Shown: positions 33,434 to 42,392, counted from the first letter of the stretch. The stretch: 64,000 nt of DNA from Chryseobacterium candidae (GCF_004916905.1 NZ_SDLV01000031.1:124001-188000); one strand, 5' to 3'. Program-made: numbers and translations. Notes: generated by a model from the letters alone, not told the origin.

Positions 33434-34906
33434 ATGAACCCAACCATGATCCAATTTTTTCACTGGTATTCTGAAGGTGACGGAAAATTGTGGAAAGAAG
33501 CCGAAAAACAGGCCGGATACCTGGCAAAACTTGGAATTACTTCTGTATGGTTTCCTCCAGCCTATAAAGGAACAAATGGCGGTTATTCTACCGGATATGA
33601 TGCTTACGATCTTTATGATCTGGGAGAGTTTGATCAAAAAGGCACGCTTCCTACCAAATACGGCACGAAAAACGAGTATACAAAAGCCATTAAAGCCTTA
33701 AAGAAAAAAAATATACAAGTCATTGTAGATATTGTTCTCGGGCATAAAGCCGGTGGTGACGAACTGGAAAAATTTAAAGTCGTAAAAGTAGATGAAGAGA
33801 ACAGGGAAAAAATAATTTCCGATGTCATCGAAATAGAATCTTATACAAAATTCACTTTTCCCGGAAGAGGAAAAAAATATTCTGATTTTGAATGGAATTT
33901 CACCTGTTTCAGCGGTGTGGATTATGCAGAAGGGATGGATTCCCATATCTTTAAAATACAGTCAGAATACGGAAATGACTGGGAGGAAATGATAGATGAT
34001 GAAAAAGGAAATTATGATTACCTGATGTATAATGATATTGAGCACCGGAATCCTTTTGTACGGGAAGAGCTCAACAATTGGGCTAAATGGTATTTTGACG
34101 AGACCGATTTTGATGGAGTGAGACTGGATGCTTTAAAACATATTTCTTTTGATTTTTATAAAGAATGGCTTATGCTGCTCCGTTCTAATTCCGGAAAAGA
34201 CATTTTCGCCGTTGGAGAATACTGGGCTCCCGGATATCTCCATCTTCTCCAAAAATATATTGAAGTGACGGAAGGATGCATGAGTCTTTTTGACAGTTCC
34301 CTGCAGAATAATTTTCATACAGCCTCCAGGGAAGGAGCTTCTTATGATCTCAGACGAATTTTTGATGAAACGCTTACCCAGGCAGATCCTATACACTCTG
34401 TCAGTTTAGTAGCCAATCATGATACACAGCCTTTACAGGATCTTGAAGCCCCTGTTGAGCCATGGTTCAAACCTATTGCTTATGCCCTTATTTTATTGAG
34501 AAAAGATGGCTACCCATGTATATTTTATCCTGATCTCTATGGTGCTCATTATGTGGATAAAGACAGAGAAGGCAATGATCAGGAAATATTCATGCCCAAA
34601 GTAGACGGTATTGAAGAGTTACTAAAAGCAAGGAAAGATCATGCCTATGGAGACCAGCATGATTATTTTGAGGATGCGAACTGCCTCGGCTGGGTACGTA
34701 TGGGAGATGATCAATATAGCGGATGTGCTGTTGTTCTGAGCAATAAAGATTCTTACAACAAGCCCATGGAAATGGGAACATTGTATGCAGGAAAAAAATT
34801 CAAAGATGTGTTGAAAAGATTCAAAGAAAAAGTAACCATTGATGAAAACGGGTGGGGAGATTTTCCTGCTCCGGCAGGAAACGTGAGCGTCTGGATTCCT
34901 GAATAA
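33434..34906 (+). CDS. Cytoplasmic alpha-amylase (GH13)
   Basis: The 490-residue product lacks a signal peptide, as in AmyA-type cytoplasmic amylases that act on internal maltodextrin or glycogen. GH13 regions: VIVDIVLGHKAGGDE (~96-110, region I with H104), FDGVRLDALKH (~227-236, nucleophile D232), FAVGEYW (~258-264, acid/base E262) and VANHDTQP (~327-334, transition-state D330). The C-terminal domain C (~400-490) ends in AGNVSVWIP. All catalytic residues are intact. Monocistronic; no glycogen operon is adjacent. Confidence 0.92.
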   Translation: MNPTMIQFFHWYSEGDGKLWKEAEKQAGYLAKLGITSVWFPPAYKGTNGGYSTGYDAYDLYDLGEFDQKGTLPTKYGTKNEYTKAIKALKKKNIQVIVDIVLGHKAGGDELEKFKVVKVDEENREKIISDVIEIESYTKFTFPGRGKKYSDFEWNFTCFSGVDYAEGMDSHIFKIQSEYGNDWEEMIDDEKGNYDYLMYNDIEHRNPFVREELNNWAKWYFDETDFDGVRLDALKHISFDFYKEWLMLLRSNSGKDIFAVGEYWAPGYLHLLQKYIEVTEGCMSLFDSSLQNNFHTASREGASYDLRRIFDETLTQADPIHSVSLVANHDTQPLQDLEAPVEPWFKPIAYALILLRKDGYPCIFYPDLYGAHYVDKDREGNDQEIFMPKVDGIEELLKARKDHAYGDQHDYFEDANCLGWVRMGDDQYSGCAVVLSNKDSYNKPMEMGTLYAGKKFKDVLKRFKEKVTIDENGWGDFPAPAGNVSVWIPE

Positions 34907-34981
34907 GATTAAATTTCAGCAAAACAAAAGGCATACCTGGCCAGACGATCAGTTATGCCTTGTTCTTATCAGAAGTATATT

Positions 34982-35149
34982 TTAGCAATAGATATACTGG
35001 CAGTACCAAATATCTTTAGCCCATTCACAGCATTGACCGTCTTCGTTGGAAGTACAGCACACCTTACCTCTGTTAATATCTCCGGCTTTTAAACTCTTTA
35101 ATTCCTGTCGATTCAGTTTTCTCACTTTGTAATCTTTGTTTGTTTTCAT
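34982..35149 (-). CDS. Cysteine-rich bacteriocin-like precursor peptide
   Basis: A 55-residue reading too short for most gene callers. The leader-like half MKTNKDYKVRKLNRQELKSL then KAG matches the K-L-x-R-x-E-L-K-x-(I/L)-x-(A/G)-G pattern of Bacteroidota bacteriocin-like/GG-leader peptides. The other half DINRGKVCCTSNEDGQCCEW ... ends WYCQYIYC and holds six cysteines (C31, C32, C40, C41, C50, C55) in CC-x7-CC-x8-C-x4-C spacing. That suggests a secreted, disulfide-bonded or modified peptide cleaved after AG. No maturase, radical SAM enzyme or peptidase-ABC transporter adjoins, so export machinery would be elsewhere. A downstream role as toxin or signal is inferred. Confidence 0.6.
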   Translation of the reverse strand: MKTNKDYKVRKLNRQELKSLKAGDINRGKVCCTSNEDGQCCEWAKDIWYCQYIYC

Positions 35150-35517
35150 AATTACTATTTTTTGGGTTTAATTACTAAATATACATTAAAAAATACAATT
35201 ATGGATAAACATTAAGTATTATTTATTGATTTAACATACACAATTTATATAATAAAAATATAAATATTGGAAATATGATGAACCACCCCGTTTAAGGATG
35301 TCAATGTTTGCCTCTTCAGTTGGAATATTGATTAAGGTAAGAGGTTTTAAAATTTTGATGACCAGCTACATCTTTCGGAGCTCCAGATTTGGTGTCATCT
35401 TTACAACGGTGAAAACTTTTAATTATTTAAACACCAATCTCATCCATGATCTCACAAATATCCACGAACCATCATTGTGCCATTTGTGAAAAAATTAGTG
35501 TTATTAGTGTTTAAAAA
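35150..35517. other. 368-bp intergenic region
   Basis: The left part (35150-35275) is very AT-rich and probably holds the promoter of the minus-strand peptide gene. AACCACCCCGT at 35281-35291 is a half copy of the element at 30880-30931. A 63-codon reading on the plus strand (35298-35489) has no recognisable features and is not counted. Nothing else seen. Confidence 0.45.
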
Positions 35518-36420
35518 CTAGTTCAGTACTTTATACTCACTCGGAGAAACACCTACTTTGGTTTTAAACAGTCTTGTAAAATGCTGCGGATATTTAAAGC
35601 CTAAATCATAGGAAATTTCACTGATTGTCTTTCCCTGATCCAGAATCTGTTCTTTAGCTATATCAATAAGCTTATTGTGGATAAATTCCTGAGCAGAAAT
35701 TCCCAGTTCTTTTTTGATCAGGTCTCCGAAATAATTGGCAGACAGGTTCAGCTTCTCTGCAAAATAATTAACCATGGGAAAACCTATATTTTTTGGATTT
35801 TCAGATTTCAGATAATCATCTACCAGATTTTCAAATTTCCCGATGACTCCCTGGTTAATATGATCTCTTGTAATAAACTGACGGTCATAAAAACGCATAC
35901 AGTAATTCAAAAACAGTTCAATATTATTAACAATTAAAGACTTGCTGTGTTTATCTATAGCCTGTTCCAGCTCGAGTTTAATATTTTTAAAGCAGTCCAG
36001 CACCACTTCCCTTTCTTTTTCCGAGAGATGTAATGCTTCATGTACATCATAAGAGAAAAAAGAATAGTCTTTCATATTCTTCCCCAGGTTAGTTCCTTTT
36101 ATTAAATCCGGATGAAAAATCAGAGCAAAACCTGCAGGCTGAACAGATCTGTCTTTATTATAAATTCCATACGTCTGTCCGGGAGCAATAAAAACCAAAG
36201 TTCCTTCCTGATAATCGTAGCTGTGTTTCCCGTATTGCATGTCTCCACACATCACATCTTTCAGGAAAACGGTATAAAACCCAAATTTCCTTCTATACTG
36301 GCAAATAGGATCAGATTTGGAAAAATCAATAATACTCACCAGCGGGTGCAGGGTTTCATGATTCGCCATTTTATTATATTCCGAGACCGTGTTATAGATT
36401 TCAACCTCCTGATTTTCCAT
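35518..36420 (-). CDS. AraC family transcriptional regulator
   Basis: The 300-residue product has an N-terminal cupin-like sensor (~25-130, with GTLVFIAPGQTYGIYN) and a C-terminal AraC DNA-binding domain (~195-300) with two HTH motifs: FAEKLNLSANYFGDLIKKELGIS and ISEISYDLGFKYPQHFTRLFK then KVGVSPSEYK, the last being the signature. It is divergent from the alcohol dehydrogenase gene (190-base gap) and most likely controls it. A TAATTTTG -7-like box (minus strand, 36450-36443) precedes its start. Confidence 0.9.
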   Translation of the reverse strand: MENQEVEIYNTVSEYNKMANHETLHPLVSIIDFSKSDPICQYRRKFGFYTVFLKDVMCGDMQYGKHSYDYQEGTLVFIAPGQTYGIYNKDRSVQPAGFALIFHPDLIKGTNLGKNMKDYSFFSYDVHEALHLSEKEREVVLDCFKNIKLELEQAIDKHSKSLIVNNIELFLNYCMRFYDRQFITRDHINQGVIGKFENLVDDYLKSENPKNIGFPMVNYFAEKLNLSANYFGDLIKKELGISAQEFIHNKLIDIAKEQILDQGKTISEISYDLGFKYPQHFTRLFKTKVGVSPSEYKVLN

Positions 36421-36610
36421 GAAGTATATTTTTATTGCTATTCAAAATTACCATTTTCATTTGTAACTGAAATGATGTCTGTAAAATTGGTAAGTAATTC
36501 GGTAATCTGTATAAGCACGATTTACAATAAAGTATCGATTTTTGTAATGTTTTGGAAACCATTATCAAAAACACAATCATTAAAAACCTAAATAAACTAA
36601 ATATAAAAAA

Positions 36611-37666
36611 ATGAGTACAATCACAGTAAAAGCTTATGGTGCAGAGTCTACCACAGCAGATCTGAAAGAAATGAATATTGAAAGAAGAGAAGTAACCGCA
36701 AAGGATGTAGAAATTGAAATTCTCTACTGCGGGGTATGCCACTCTGATCTTCATACAGCAAGAAACGACTGGGGAGGATCTTTATATCCTGTAGTTCCGG
36801 GACATGAAATTGTAGGAAGAATTACAAAGGTAGGAAGCGAAGTCTCCAAATTTAAAGCAGGAGATCTTGCAGCAGTAGGATGTATGGTAGATTCTTGCGG
36901 ACATTGCAACAGCTGCAAACACGATTTGGAGCAATATTGTCAAAATGGATTTACAGGAACTTATAACGGAAAAGATAAGCACCTTGGAGGCCACACTTTC
37001 GGAGGATATTCTCAAAAAGTAGTCGTTGATGAGCATTTTGTACTAAGTGTTCCTGAAAATTTAGATCTGGCAGCAGTAGCGCCCCTTCTATGTGCAGGAA
37101 TTACCACTTGGTCACCATTAAGACACTGGAATGCCGGGCCGGGTTCAAAAGTGGCAGTTGTAGGATTAGGTGGATTAGGCCACATGGCTATTAAACTGGC
37201 AAAAGGACTGGGAGCTGAAGTTACTTTATTCTCAAGAACTCCTGGAAAGACTGATGATGCCAAACAACTTGGAGCAGATCATGTAGTGATCTCTACGGAT
37301 GATTCACAGATGGACGCTGTAAAGGGTAAATTTGATCTTATCATTGATACTGTACCTTATGAGCATGACATCAACCCTTATATGCAAACTCTTTCTTTGA
37401 ACGGAACTTTGGTTCTTGTAGGATTCGTAGGTGAGTTTCAGGAAACCGAAGTAAGCACAAGACCGATGATCTTCCAACGCCGTTCTGTAGCAGGATCTTT
37501 AATCGGAGGTATTGCAGAAACACAGGAATTGTTAGATTTCTGTGGAAAACATAATATTGTTTCTGATATTGAACTGATTAAAATGCAGGATATCAACAGC
37601 GCGTATGAAAGAATGCTGAAAAGTGATGTAAAATATCGTTTTGTAATTGATATGCAGTCTTTGTAA
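36611..37666 (+). CDS. NAD(P)-dependent zinc alcohol dehydrogenase (YahK/CAD type)
   Basis: The 351-residue medium-chain dehydrogenase reduces aldehydes/oxidises alcohols with Zn. Catalytic zinc ligands: C43 in YCGVCHSDLH and H65-E66 in VPGHEIVG; structural zinc cysteines: CGHCNSCKHDLEQYC (~95-109). Rossmann motif GLGGLGHMAIKLAKGLGAEV (~181-200). ENGKDKHLGGHTFGGYS-like GKDKHLGGHTFGGYS (~119-133) marks the cinnamyl-alcohol/YahK subgroup, usually NADPH-dependent with broad aldehyde substrates. Next to a divergent AraC regulator, which suggests induction by its substrate. Ends at a strong terminator. Confidence 0.93.
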   Translation: MSTITVKAYGAESTTADLKEMNIERREVTAKDVEIEILYCGVCHSDLHTARNDWGGSLYPVVPGHEIVGRITKVGSEVSKFKAGDLAAVGCMVDSCGHCNSCKHDLEQYCQNGFTGTYNGKDKHLGGHTFGGYSQKVVVDEHFVLSVPENLDLAAVAPLLCAGITTWSPLRHWNAGPGSKVAVVGLGGLGHMAIKLAKGLGAEVTLFSRTPGKTDDAKQLGADHVVISTDDSQMDAVKGKFDLIIDTVPYEHDINPYMQTLSLNGTLVLVGFVGEFQETEVSTRPMIFQRRSVAGSLIGGIAETQELLDFCGKHNIVSDIELIKMQDINSAYERMLKSDVKYRFVIDMQSL

Positions 37667-37688
37667 TTCTTCTATAGAATATTAACAG

Positions 37689-37730
37689 AAACAGGTTCTT
37701 CGGATTGAAGAGCCTGTTTTTATTTTTTCA
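37689..37730 (+). terminator. Intrinsic terminator of the alcohol dehydrogenase
   Basis: AAACAGGTTCTTC (37689-37701) pairs with GAAGAGCCTGTTT (37707-37719) around GGATT (one wobble), followed by TTATTTTTT. The T-tract overlaps the 3' end of the convergent HxlR gene. Confidence 0.85.
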
Positions 37731-38148
37731 GGTTTTGGCTAAAAGTATCTTGATCCTGATTCAGCATATATCTGTTTCCTTTGGCATATTTATTATCATT
37801 CCTTTCCATATCCTGAAAAGCCCATGCTGCCATTGCATCAATCACAGGAGCCAATTCATTACCTGCTTCACTCAGTTTATAAGTCACATGAGGCGGTACA
37901 ACAGGCTTTGCTGTTCTGATAATCAATCCATCTGATTCCAGTTGCTTCAAATGCTGGATGAGCATTTTTTCTGTTACTGCAGGAATTGCTTTCTTCAACT
38001 CGCTGTACCTTTTTTCTCCTGTGGAAAGATTAAACAGAATAATAGGTTTCCAGAATCCGCCAATTCTTTCCATAACGTACATTACAGGACAATCCTGCAC
38101 TGTTTTCTTATTTTCCTGAATGGTTGAGCTTTCTTTGATGGCTGTCAT
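37720..38148 (-). CDS. HxlR family winged-helix regulator
   Basis: The 142-residue product has the HxlR opening DCPVMYVMERIGGFWKPIILFNL (~19-41), where the Cys next to Pro can sense oxidants or electrophiles, and the winged helix RYSELKKAIPAVTEKMLIQHLKQLESDGLIIRT (~47-79). VPPHVTYKLSEAGNELAPVIDAMAAWA follows. Such proteins repress a divergent oxidoreductase gene. It is divergent from the NAD(P)-binding protein gene (81-base gap holding direct GTAAGTAC repeats). Confidence 0.9.
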   Translation of the reverse strand: MTAIKESSTIQENKKTVQDCPVMYVMERIGGFWKPIILFNLSTGEKRYSELKKAIPAVTEKMLIQHLKQLESDGLIIRTAKPVVPPHVTYKLSEAGNELAPVIDAMAAWAFQDMERNDNKYAKGNRYMLNQDQDTFSQNLKK

Positions 38149-38164
38149 ATCTACATACTTTAGG

Positions 38165-38203
38165 GTAAGTACTTGTATAAAAGTAAGTACAAATATAACT
38201 TTG
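38165..38203 (+). promoter_or_regulatory. Promoter with overlapping HxlR-type operator repeats
   Basis: TTG at 38173-38175, a 20-base spacer and TAACTTTG at 38196-38203 give a full Bacteroidota promoter for the gene at 38230. Two GTAAGTAC words (38165-38172 and 38183-38190) sit 18 bases apart, one against -33 and one in the spacer. This placement would let a bound HxlR dimer block RNA polymerase. Confidence 0.7.
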
Positions 38204-38229
38204 TTCCCGGAAATAAAAAAATATTTATT

Positions 38230-39108
38230 ATGAAAATTGTAATCACAGGATCATTAGGAAATGTAGCTAAACCATTAGCACAACAATTAATTGCCCAAGG
38301 GCATGATATTACAGTAGTAAGCAGCAGTAATGCAAGAAAACAGGATATTGAATCTCTGGGAGCAACACCGGCTATAGGATCTATCACTGATATTAATTTT
38401 TTAACGCAAACTTTTGAAGGAGCTGATGCTGTTTTTGTCATGACACCTCCTGCCATCAGTCCGGATAAGATTGTGGAAAATACTACCAATGCAGGAAAAA
38501 ATTATGCTAAAGCTTTAAAAAATGCAAATATAAAAAGAGCTGTAATGTTAAGCAGCGTAGGAGCGGAATCCCCGGTAGAAAACGGACCCATCGCAGGTCT
38601 TCACAATATTGAAAAAATATACAACGAGGTAGAGAATACTTCTTTTACTTTTTTAAGAGCCGGATATTTTTATAATAACTTCTTCAATGATATTCCGATG
38701 ATTCAAAATGCAGGAATCATCGGAGGAAATTATCCTGCAAGTATTGAAGTACCCGTAGTACACCCTACTGATATTGCCAAAGCCGCTGCTGAAGAACTGA
38801 TAAAAGACGGAAATGCCAACAATATCAGATATATAGTAAGTGATGTAAGAAAAGCTGCAGATTTTGCAAAGGTTTTAGGAATTGCAGTGAATAATCCTGA
38901 ACTTCCATGGGTAGAATTCTCTGATGAAGATTCTTTAAACGGAATGCTTCAGGCAGGATTACCTGAAGATATGGCTAAACTGTATGTTGAAATGGGTAGG
39001 GGAATAAGAACAGGAGTTGTACAGAAAGATTTTATTGATCATGGTTCTCCTGTTACGGGAAGCGTTAAGTTAGAAGATTTTGCAAAGGAATTTTCTTCTA
39101 AGTTTTAA
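38230..39108 (+). CDS. NmrA-like NAD(P)-binding oxidoreductase
   Basis: The 292-residue product starts from ATG 38230; an in-frame extension to 38173 runs through the promoter and is rejected. Rossmann signature VITGSLGNVAKPLAQQLIAQGH (~4-25) with G-x-x-G-x-x-x-x. SVGAESPVENGPI (~113-125) and LRAGYFYNNFF (~142-152) are typical of the NmrA/atypical SDR group, in which the usual YxxxK is absent. Quinone reduction or redox sensing is a common role. Probably repressed by the divergent HxlR protein. Confidence 0.88.
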   Translation: MKIVITGSLGNVAKPLAQQLIAQGHDITVVSSSNARKQDIESLGATPAIGSITDINFLTQTFEGADAVFVMTPPAISPDKIVENTTNAGKNYAKALKNANIKRAVMLSSVGAESPVENGPIAGLHNIEKIYNEVENTSFTFLRAGYFYNNFFNDIPMIQNAGIIGGNYPASIEVPVVHPTDIAKAAAEELIKDGNANNIRYIVSDVRKAADFAKVLGIAVNNPELPWVEFSDEDSLNGMLQAGLPEDMAKLYVEMGRGIRTGVVQKDFIDHGSPVTGSVKLEDFAKEFSSKF

Positions 39109-39109
39109 T

Positions 39110-39202
39110 TTCTTTTGTTTCAAGACAAAAGAAACAAAAGTTCAAGACTGGAATTAAAATAAGTTTCGGCGCACCTTTGGTGCGCCGAAACTTATTTTAA
39201 TT
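39110..39202. terminator. Tandem hairpins, including a 24-bp perfect stem
   Basis: A small stem TTCTTTTGT/ACAAAAGAA (39110-39133) is followed by a 24-bp perfect stem: arms 39152-39175 and 39179-39202 (start AATTAAAATAAGTTTCGGCG) around TTT. It stands between the convergent NmrA-like and phosphodiesterase genes and can end transcripts from both sides. Confidence 0.85.
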
Positions 39203-39223
39203 ATTATATGGTAAACCTTCAGA

Positions 39224-40507
39224 CTATTTCTTGTCTTTCAGGGTTTTCTTTAAAACTTTCAGTTTTCCATCGATAGGCTGATCAATTTTTAATCCTAAAA
39301 CCTCAGCAACCAAAGGATAAACATTAATGTTGGCAAATTCACTGATCACCAGATTATTTTTAAATTCAGGTCCCCAGGCAAAGAAAGTAGCTTTCATTTC
39401 CGGAACAACTTTAGGATTATAGCCATGCTTTCCCACCGATGATTTTTTACCTTTTTCCAGAAAAATTTTCGGAGCATTCGGAATGAGAAGAATCTGCCCT
39501 ATTCTGTTGTATTGATCGTCTCTTGTAGCGAAGTGCAGATATTTAGGAAGCTTTTTGTCAAGATATACTTCGTAATCATCTGTTTTATGAGCTTTCAGTT
39601 CTTTGTAAACCTTTTTTATCTCATTCGGGTTTTTAACGTAAACTCTTAACAAAGTCTGGGAATTATAAAAATCAAATCTGTTTTTATCAAAAAGAACAGC
39701 CGGAATCTCCAACGGTGTGCCTCCGTCTACTTTAATCATTCCGTGATCAGAAACAAAAACATAGTTGACATTTTTTAATCCTAAATCATTTACTTTCTGA
39801 ACAAGATCACCAACAGCCTGGTCTATCAAATGAACAGCTGTTGCCGTTTCTTTGGTATCCGGACCATAATGATGCCCGCTTCCATCTACTTCCGGGAAAT
39901 ATAATGAAATAAAGTGTGGTCTTTTATCTTCCGGTAATTTCAGCCAGTTGACCACTTTTTCTACTTTTTCTGAAGGGGTAAATTTTTCGTGATAAGGATA
40001 ATAATAAGTGGGTCTTATTCCTCCGGCATCACTGGCAGAACCTACCCACATTAAAGAGGCTGATACCATTCCCTGCTTTTCAGCAAGACCCCAAAGCGGA
40101 GTTCCTCCGTACCAGCTTCCGTCCTCAGCATTTTTTTTGTTACTCATTGCATAGCCTTCTTTTCGCTCGTAATCGTAAAAAAAGTTATCAATCAAACCAT
40201 GATGAGAAGGGTAAAGTCCGGTAATTAGACTCCAGTGGTTGGGGAAAGTAATACTTGGATAGCTTGGAATCATTGCTTCGGCCTTCACCCCGCCGTTAGA
40301 CAGTTTTAAAAGATTCTCAGTATTATATTTCCGGGCATAGTCATAACGGAAACCATCCGTTGAAATCATAATCACATAAGGTTTCGACTGTGCTTCCGTG
40401 CTGTTTTGTCTTCCTGGTATAACCACCTGGGCAGTGTCAATATTGACTTGTTGTGCAAAAGCCGTAAAGGAAATGAACAGCAGTAAAAAATGGATTCCTC
40501 GCTTCAT
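39224..40507 (-). CDS. NPP-type nucleotide pyrophosphatase/phosphodiesterase
   Basis: The 427-residue product has signal peptide IHFLLLFISFTAFAQ. Alkaline-phosphatase superfamily metal site: D51 in MISTDGFRYDY; nucleophile T87 in PSYPSITFPNHW; further ligands in PEVDGSGHHYGPD (~211-223) and VSDHGM (~260-265), and HGYN near ~360. This is the NPP (ENPP) pattern, with Thr nucleophile and two zinc ions. It hydrolyses nucleotide pyrophosphate or phosphodiester bonds in the periplasm. Monocistronic. Confidence 0.9.
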   Translation of the reverse strand: MKRGIHFLLLFISFTAFAQQVNIDTAQVVIPGRQNSTEAQSKPYVIMISTDGFRYDYARKYNTENLLKLSNGGVKAEAMIPSYPSITFPNHWSLITGLYPSHHGLIDNFFYDYERKEGYAMSNKKNAEDGSWYGGTPLWGLAEKQGMVSASLMWVGSASDAGGIRPTYYYPYHEKFTPSEKVEKVVNWLKLPEDKRPHFISLYFPEVDGSGHHYGPDTKETATAVHLIDQAVGDLVQKVNDLGLKNVNYVFVSDHGMIKVDGGTPLEIPAVLFDKNRFDFYNSQTLLRVYVKNPNEIKKVYKELKAHKTDDYEVYLDKKLPKYLHFATRDDQYNRIGQILLIPNAPKIFLEKGKKSSVGKHGYNPKVVPEMKATFFAWGPEFKNNLVISEFANINVYPLVAEVLGLKIDQPIDGKLKVLKKTLKDKK

Positions 40508-40616
40508 TATTTAAAATTTTCAGCAAAGTTACATCCTATCCTTCTCCCTGAAAAGTTTAAGAGATTAAAAGTATATTAAAACCCCCTAATTTTTTTTGAA
40601 TCAAAATGAATACCTG

Positions 40617-41465
40617 TTAAATAGACCTTTTCATCTCAAACTGTGACAGCCAGTTGTTCAGTCCTACTCTTTCACTAAGAAACTTACTTGTATTTTCTGA
40701 GGAATCATCCACATTATTCAGGGCTATAGTCTGTCCGTTATTTTTTTCTCTAATTGCATTAAACAGCTTTGTGCCTATTCCTTGATTTCTGTAATTCTTA
40801 TCTACAGCAAACTGATATATTTTTCTAGAAGCAGGACCATAAACAATATATCCAACCAGATTTTCATCTTTATAAGCCCCTAAAGTCACATAATTTTCCG
40901 GCATCGGTTTCAATACGAAAACTGATCCCTGCCATGAAGGTTCAATATCCCAGAAAGAACATAATACATTCCATTGGAAGTCTTTTAAGTCTCGTATAGA
41001 TACTTCAGTATTTTCTTTTCCATTCTGCTTAATACTTCCGTTAAAGCAAAGCAGTCTTCTGACAATCTTAAAACCTAAATTTTCATAAGCCCTTATAGCA
41101 GGCTGGTTTCCTTCAATAACTTCAAGCAGCAATGTATTGGCATTTCTTTCTTTTAAAACAGGAATGATAAAATCATACATTTTTCTCACCAATCCTTTGC
41201 CTCTGCTTTCCGGAACAACTCCTGTACCTCCGTTGTAGATAATCTTTTCTCCATTTTCAATTTTTTCAGACTGAAGAATAAAAGCTACCAGTTTACCCTC
41301 TTCAAATGCTCCGGCAGAAATATTCATATCCAGTTTTTCGGCAGCTATTTTTGCAACAAGCACTTCTTTTGTTAAGTGAAAAGGAACAACATAATCAGAA
41401 AATGAATGATTGAACACAAATAAAAGCTCATCTGTTGTGATATCAGCTAAAGTTTTAAATTCCAT
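40617..41465 (-). CDS. Tandem GNAT acetyltransferase
   Basis: The 282-residue product contains two GNAT modules. The first (~1-135) has GGTGVVPESRGKGLVRKMYDFIIPVLKER and LLEVIEGNQPAIRAYENLGFK. The second (~150-282) is shorter, with YQFAVDKNYRNQGIGTKLFNAIREK, which retains the R/Q-x-x-G-x-G acetyl-CoA loop. Both loops look intact. Substrates unknown. Minus strand, own transcript. Confidence 0.88.
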   Translation of the reverse strand: MEFKTLADITTDELLFVFNHSFSDYVVPFHLTKEVLVAKIAAEKLDMNISAGAFEEGKLVAFILQSEKIENGEKIIYNGGTGVVPESRGKGLVRKMYDFIIPVLKERNANTLLLEVIEGNQPAIRAYENLGFKIVRRLLCFNGSIKQNGKENTEVSIRDLKDFQWNVLCSFWDIEPSWQGSVFVLKPMPENYVTLGAYKDENLVGYIVYGPASRKIYQFAVDKNYRNQGIGTKLFNAIREKNNGQTIALNNVDDSSENTSKFLSERVGLNNWLSQFEMKRSI

Positions 41466-41577
41466 TGGTTATAAAAATTGTAAGATCAGGAAATTTCTTT
41501 TTGTTAAAAATCAGGATATTCACAAATATATAAATTTTAAAGCAAACTCCCTGAAATTGGGACTTTAAGAAAAAAAT

Positions 41578-41603
41578 GATACCCCTGAAAGATCAGAGGT
41601 ATC
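41578..41603 (-). terminator. Intrinsic terminator of the DOMON operon
   Basis: Read on the minus strand: GATACCTCTGA (41603-41593), loop TCTT, TCAGGGGTATC (41588-41578) with one wobble, then a T-rich tract. It follows the last operon gene. Confidence 0.7.
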
Positions 41604-41641
41604 TGTTAAAAAAAATATTAAGGTGGGTTCTCTGCGAAAAA

Positions 41642-42391
41642 TTATTCTTTAATCAGTTTTTCATAAGATTTACTTCCATCTTTAAACTGAATTTCAAGAT
41701 AATAACTTCCTGATCTCAGATCTTCAACACTGATACTTTCGCCTTCAGGTTTTACTGATTTCACTTTTCTTCCTGTTGCTTCATAGATATCAACAGACTT
41801 TATTTTATCAGAGTTTTTGAAATTAACGGTTGATTTTGCCGGATTAGGATATAGATTTACCTTCTTGCTATCTGCTGTAATTTCATGGGTAGATAAAGTG
41901 GCTGCCGTCATCGTTAATGTTGCATATCCTCTTCCTGCATCATGATATCCTAAAGAAGTTCCTCCACTTTTACGGGAATAGAAAATATTGATTGTTCCGG
42001 CAGCGTTGGCAATCGCAAAATCTCCTGCTCCACCTGCAAGTGATCTTGTTGCTACTACAGTTCTTGTAGATCCCGATACGGTGTTCGAAGTTTCTGTCCA
42101 GTCCTGAGATGCATCAGCTGAAGGTGTATTGGGAACTCCATTAAAAGAATAATCTCTATTGGCAGAAGCGTTATAAATAAAACCATCTGCACCGACTGCC
42201 ATTCCTATAGTTCCAAAACCTATTCCCATCATAGAGTTGCTGTCACCAGTCACTGTCATTGTTACACCTGAAGGAGTTGTATCTAATTTCACCGTCATGG
42301 AAGTTGCCGGTAGGGTTACCGTTCCTGATGAAAACTGCGCCAATGCAAAATTGGCAAGAAGTACGCTAAGCGCTAGTAGAGTTTTTTTCAT
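41642..42391 (-). CDS. DOMON-domain protein exported by T9SS
   Basis: The 249-residue product has signal peptide LLALSVLLANFALAQ. Residues ~20-165 resemble a DOMON domain: GWIGFG-like MMGIGFGTIGM, a D-x-Q-D-W segment (ADASQDWTE), TRTVVATRSLAGGAGDFAIA and a late YHDAGRGYA, the H being a plausible heme axial ligand as in other DOMON proteins. Residues ~178-249 form a T9SS type A sorting domain (LYPNPAKSTVNF, YEATGRKVKSV, GSYYLEIQFKDG). So a heme- or sugar-binding domain is displayed on the cell surface. It is last of a five-gene operon; its ATG lies 1 base after the ankyrin gene stop. Confidence 0.8.
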   Translation of the reverse strand: MKKTLLALSVLLANFALAQFSSGTVTLPATSMTVKLDTTPSGVTMTVTGDSNSMMGIGFGTIGMAVGADGFIYNASANRDYSFNGVPNTPSADASQDWTETSNTVSGSTRTVVATRSLAGGAGDFAIANAAGTINIFYSRKSGGTSLGYHDAGRGYATLTMTAATLSTHEITADSKKVNLYPNPAKSTVNFKNSDKIKSVDIYEATGRKVKSVKPEGESISVEDLRSGSYYLEIQFKDGSKSYEKLIKE

Positions 42392-42392
42392 A

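Noticed and set aside
30880-35291. CRISPR array
   Set aside because: The palindromic elements are not regularly spaced and no cas gene is present in the window.
35298-35489. 63-codon plus-strand reading between the peptide gene and AraC
   Set aside because: No motif, no start context, composition like noncoding AT-rich DNA.
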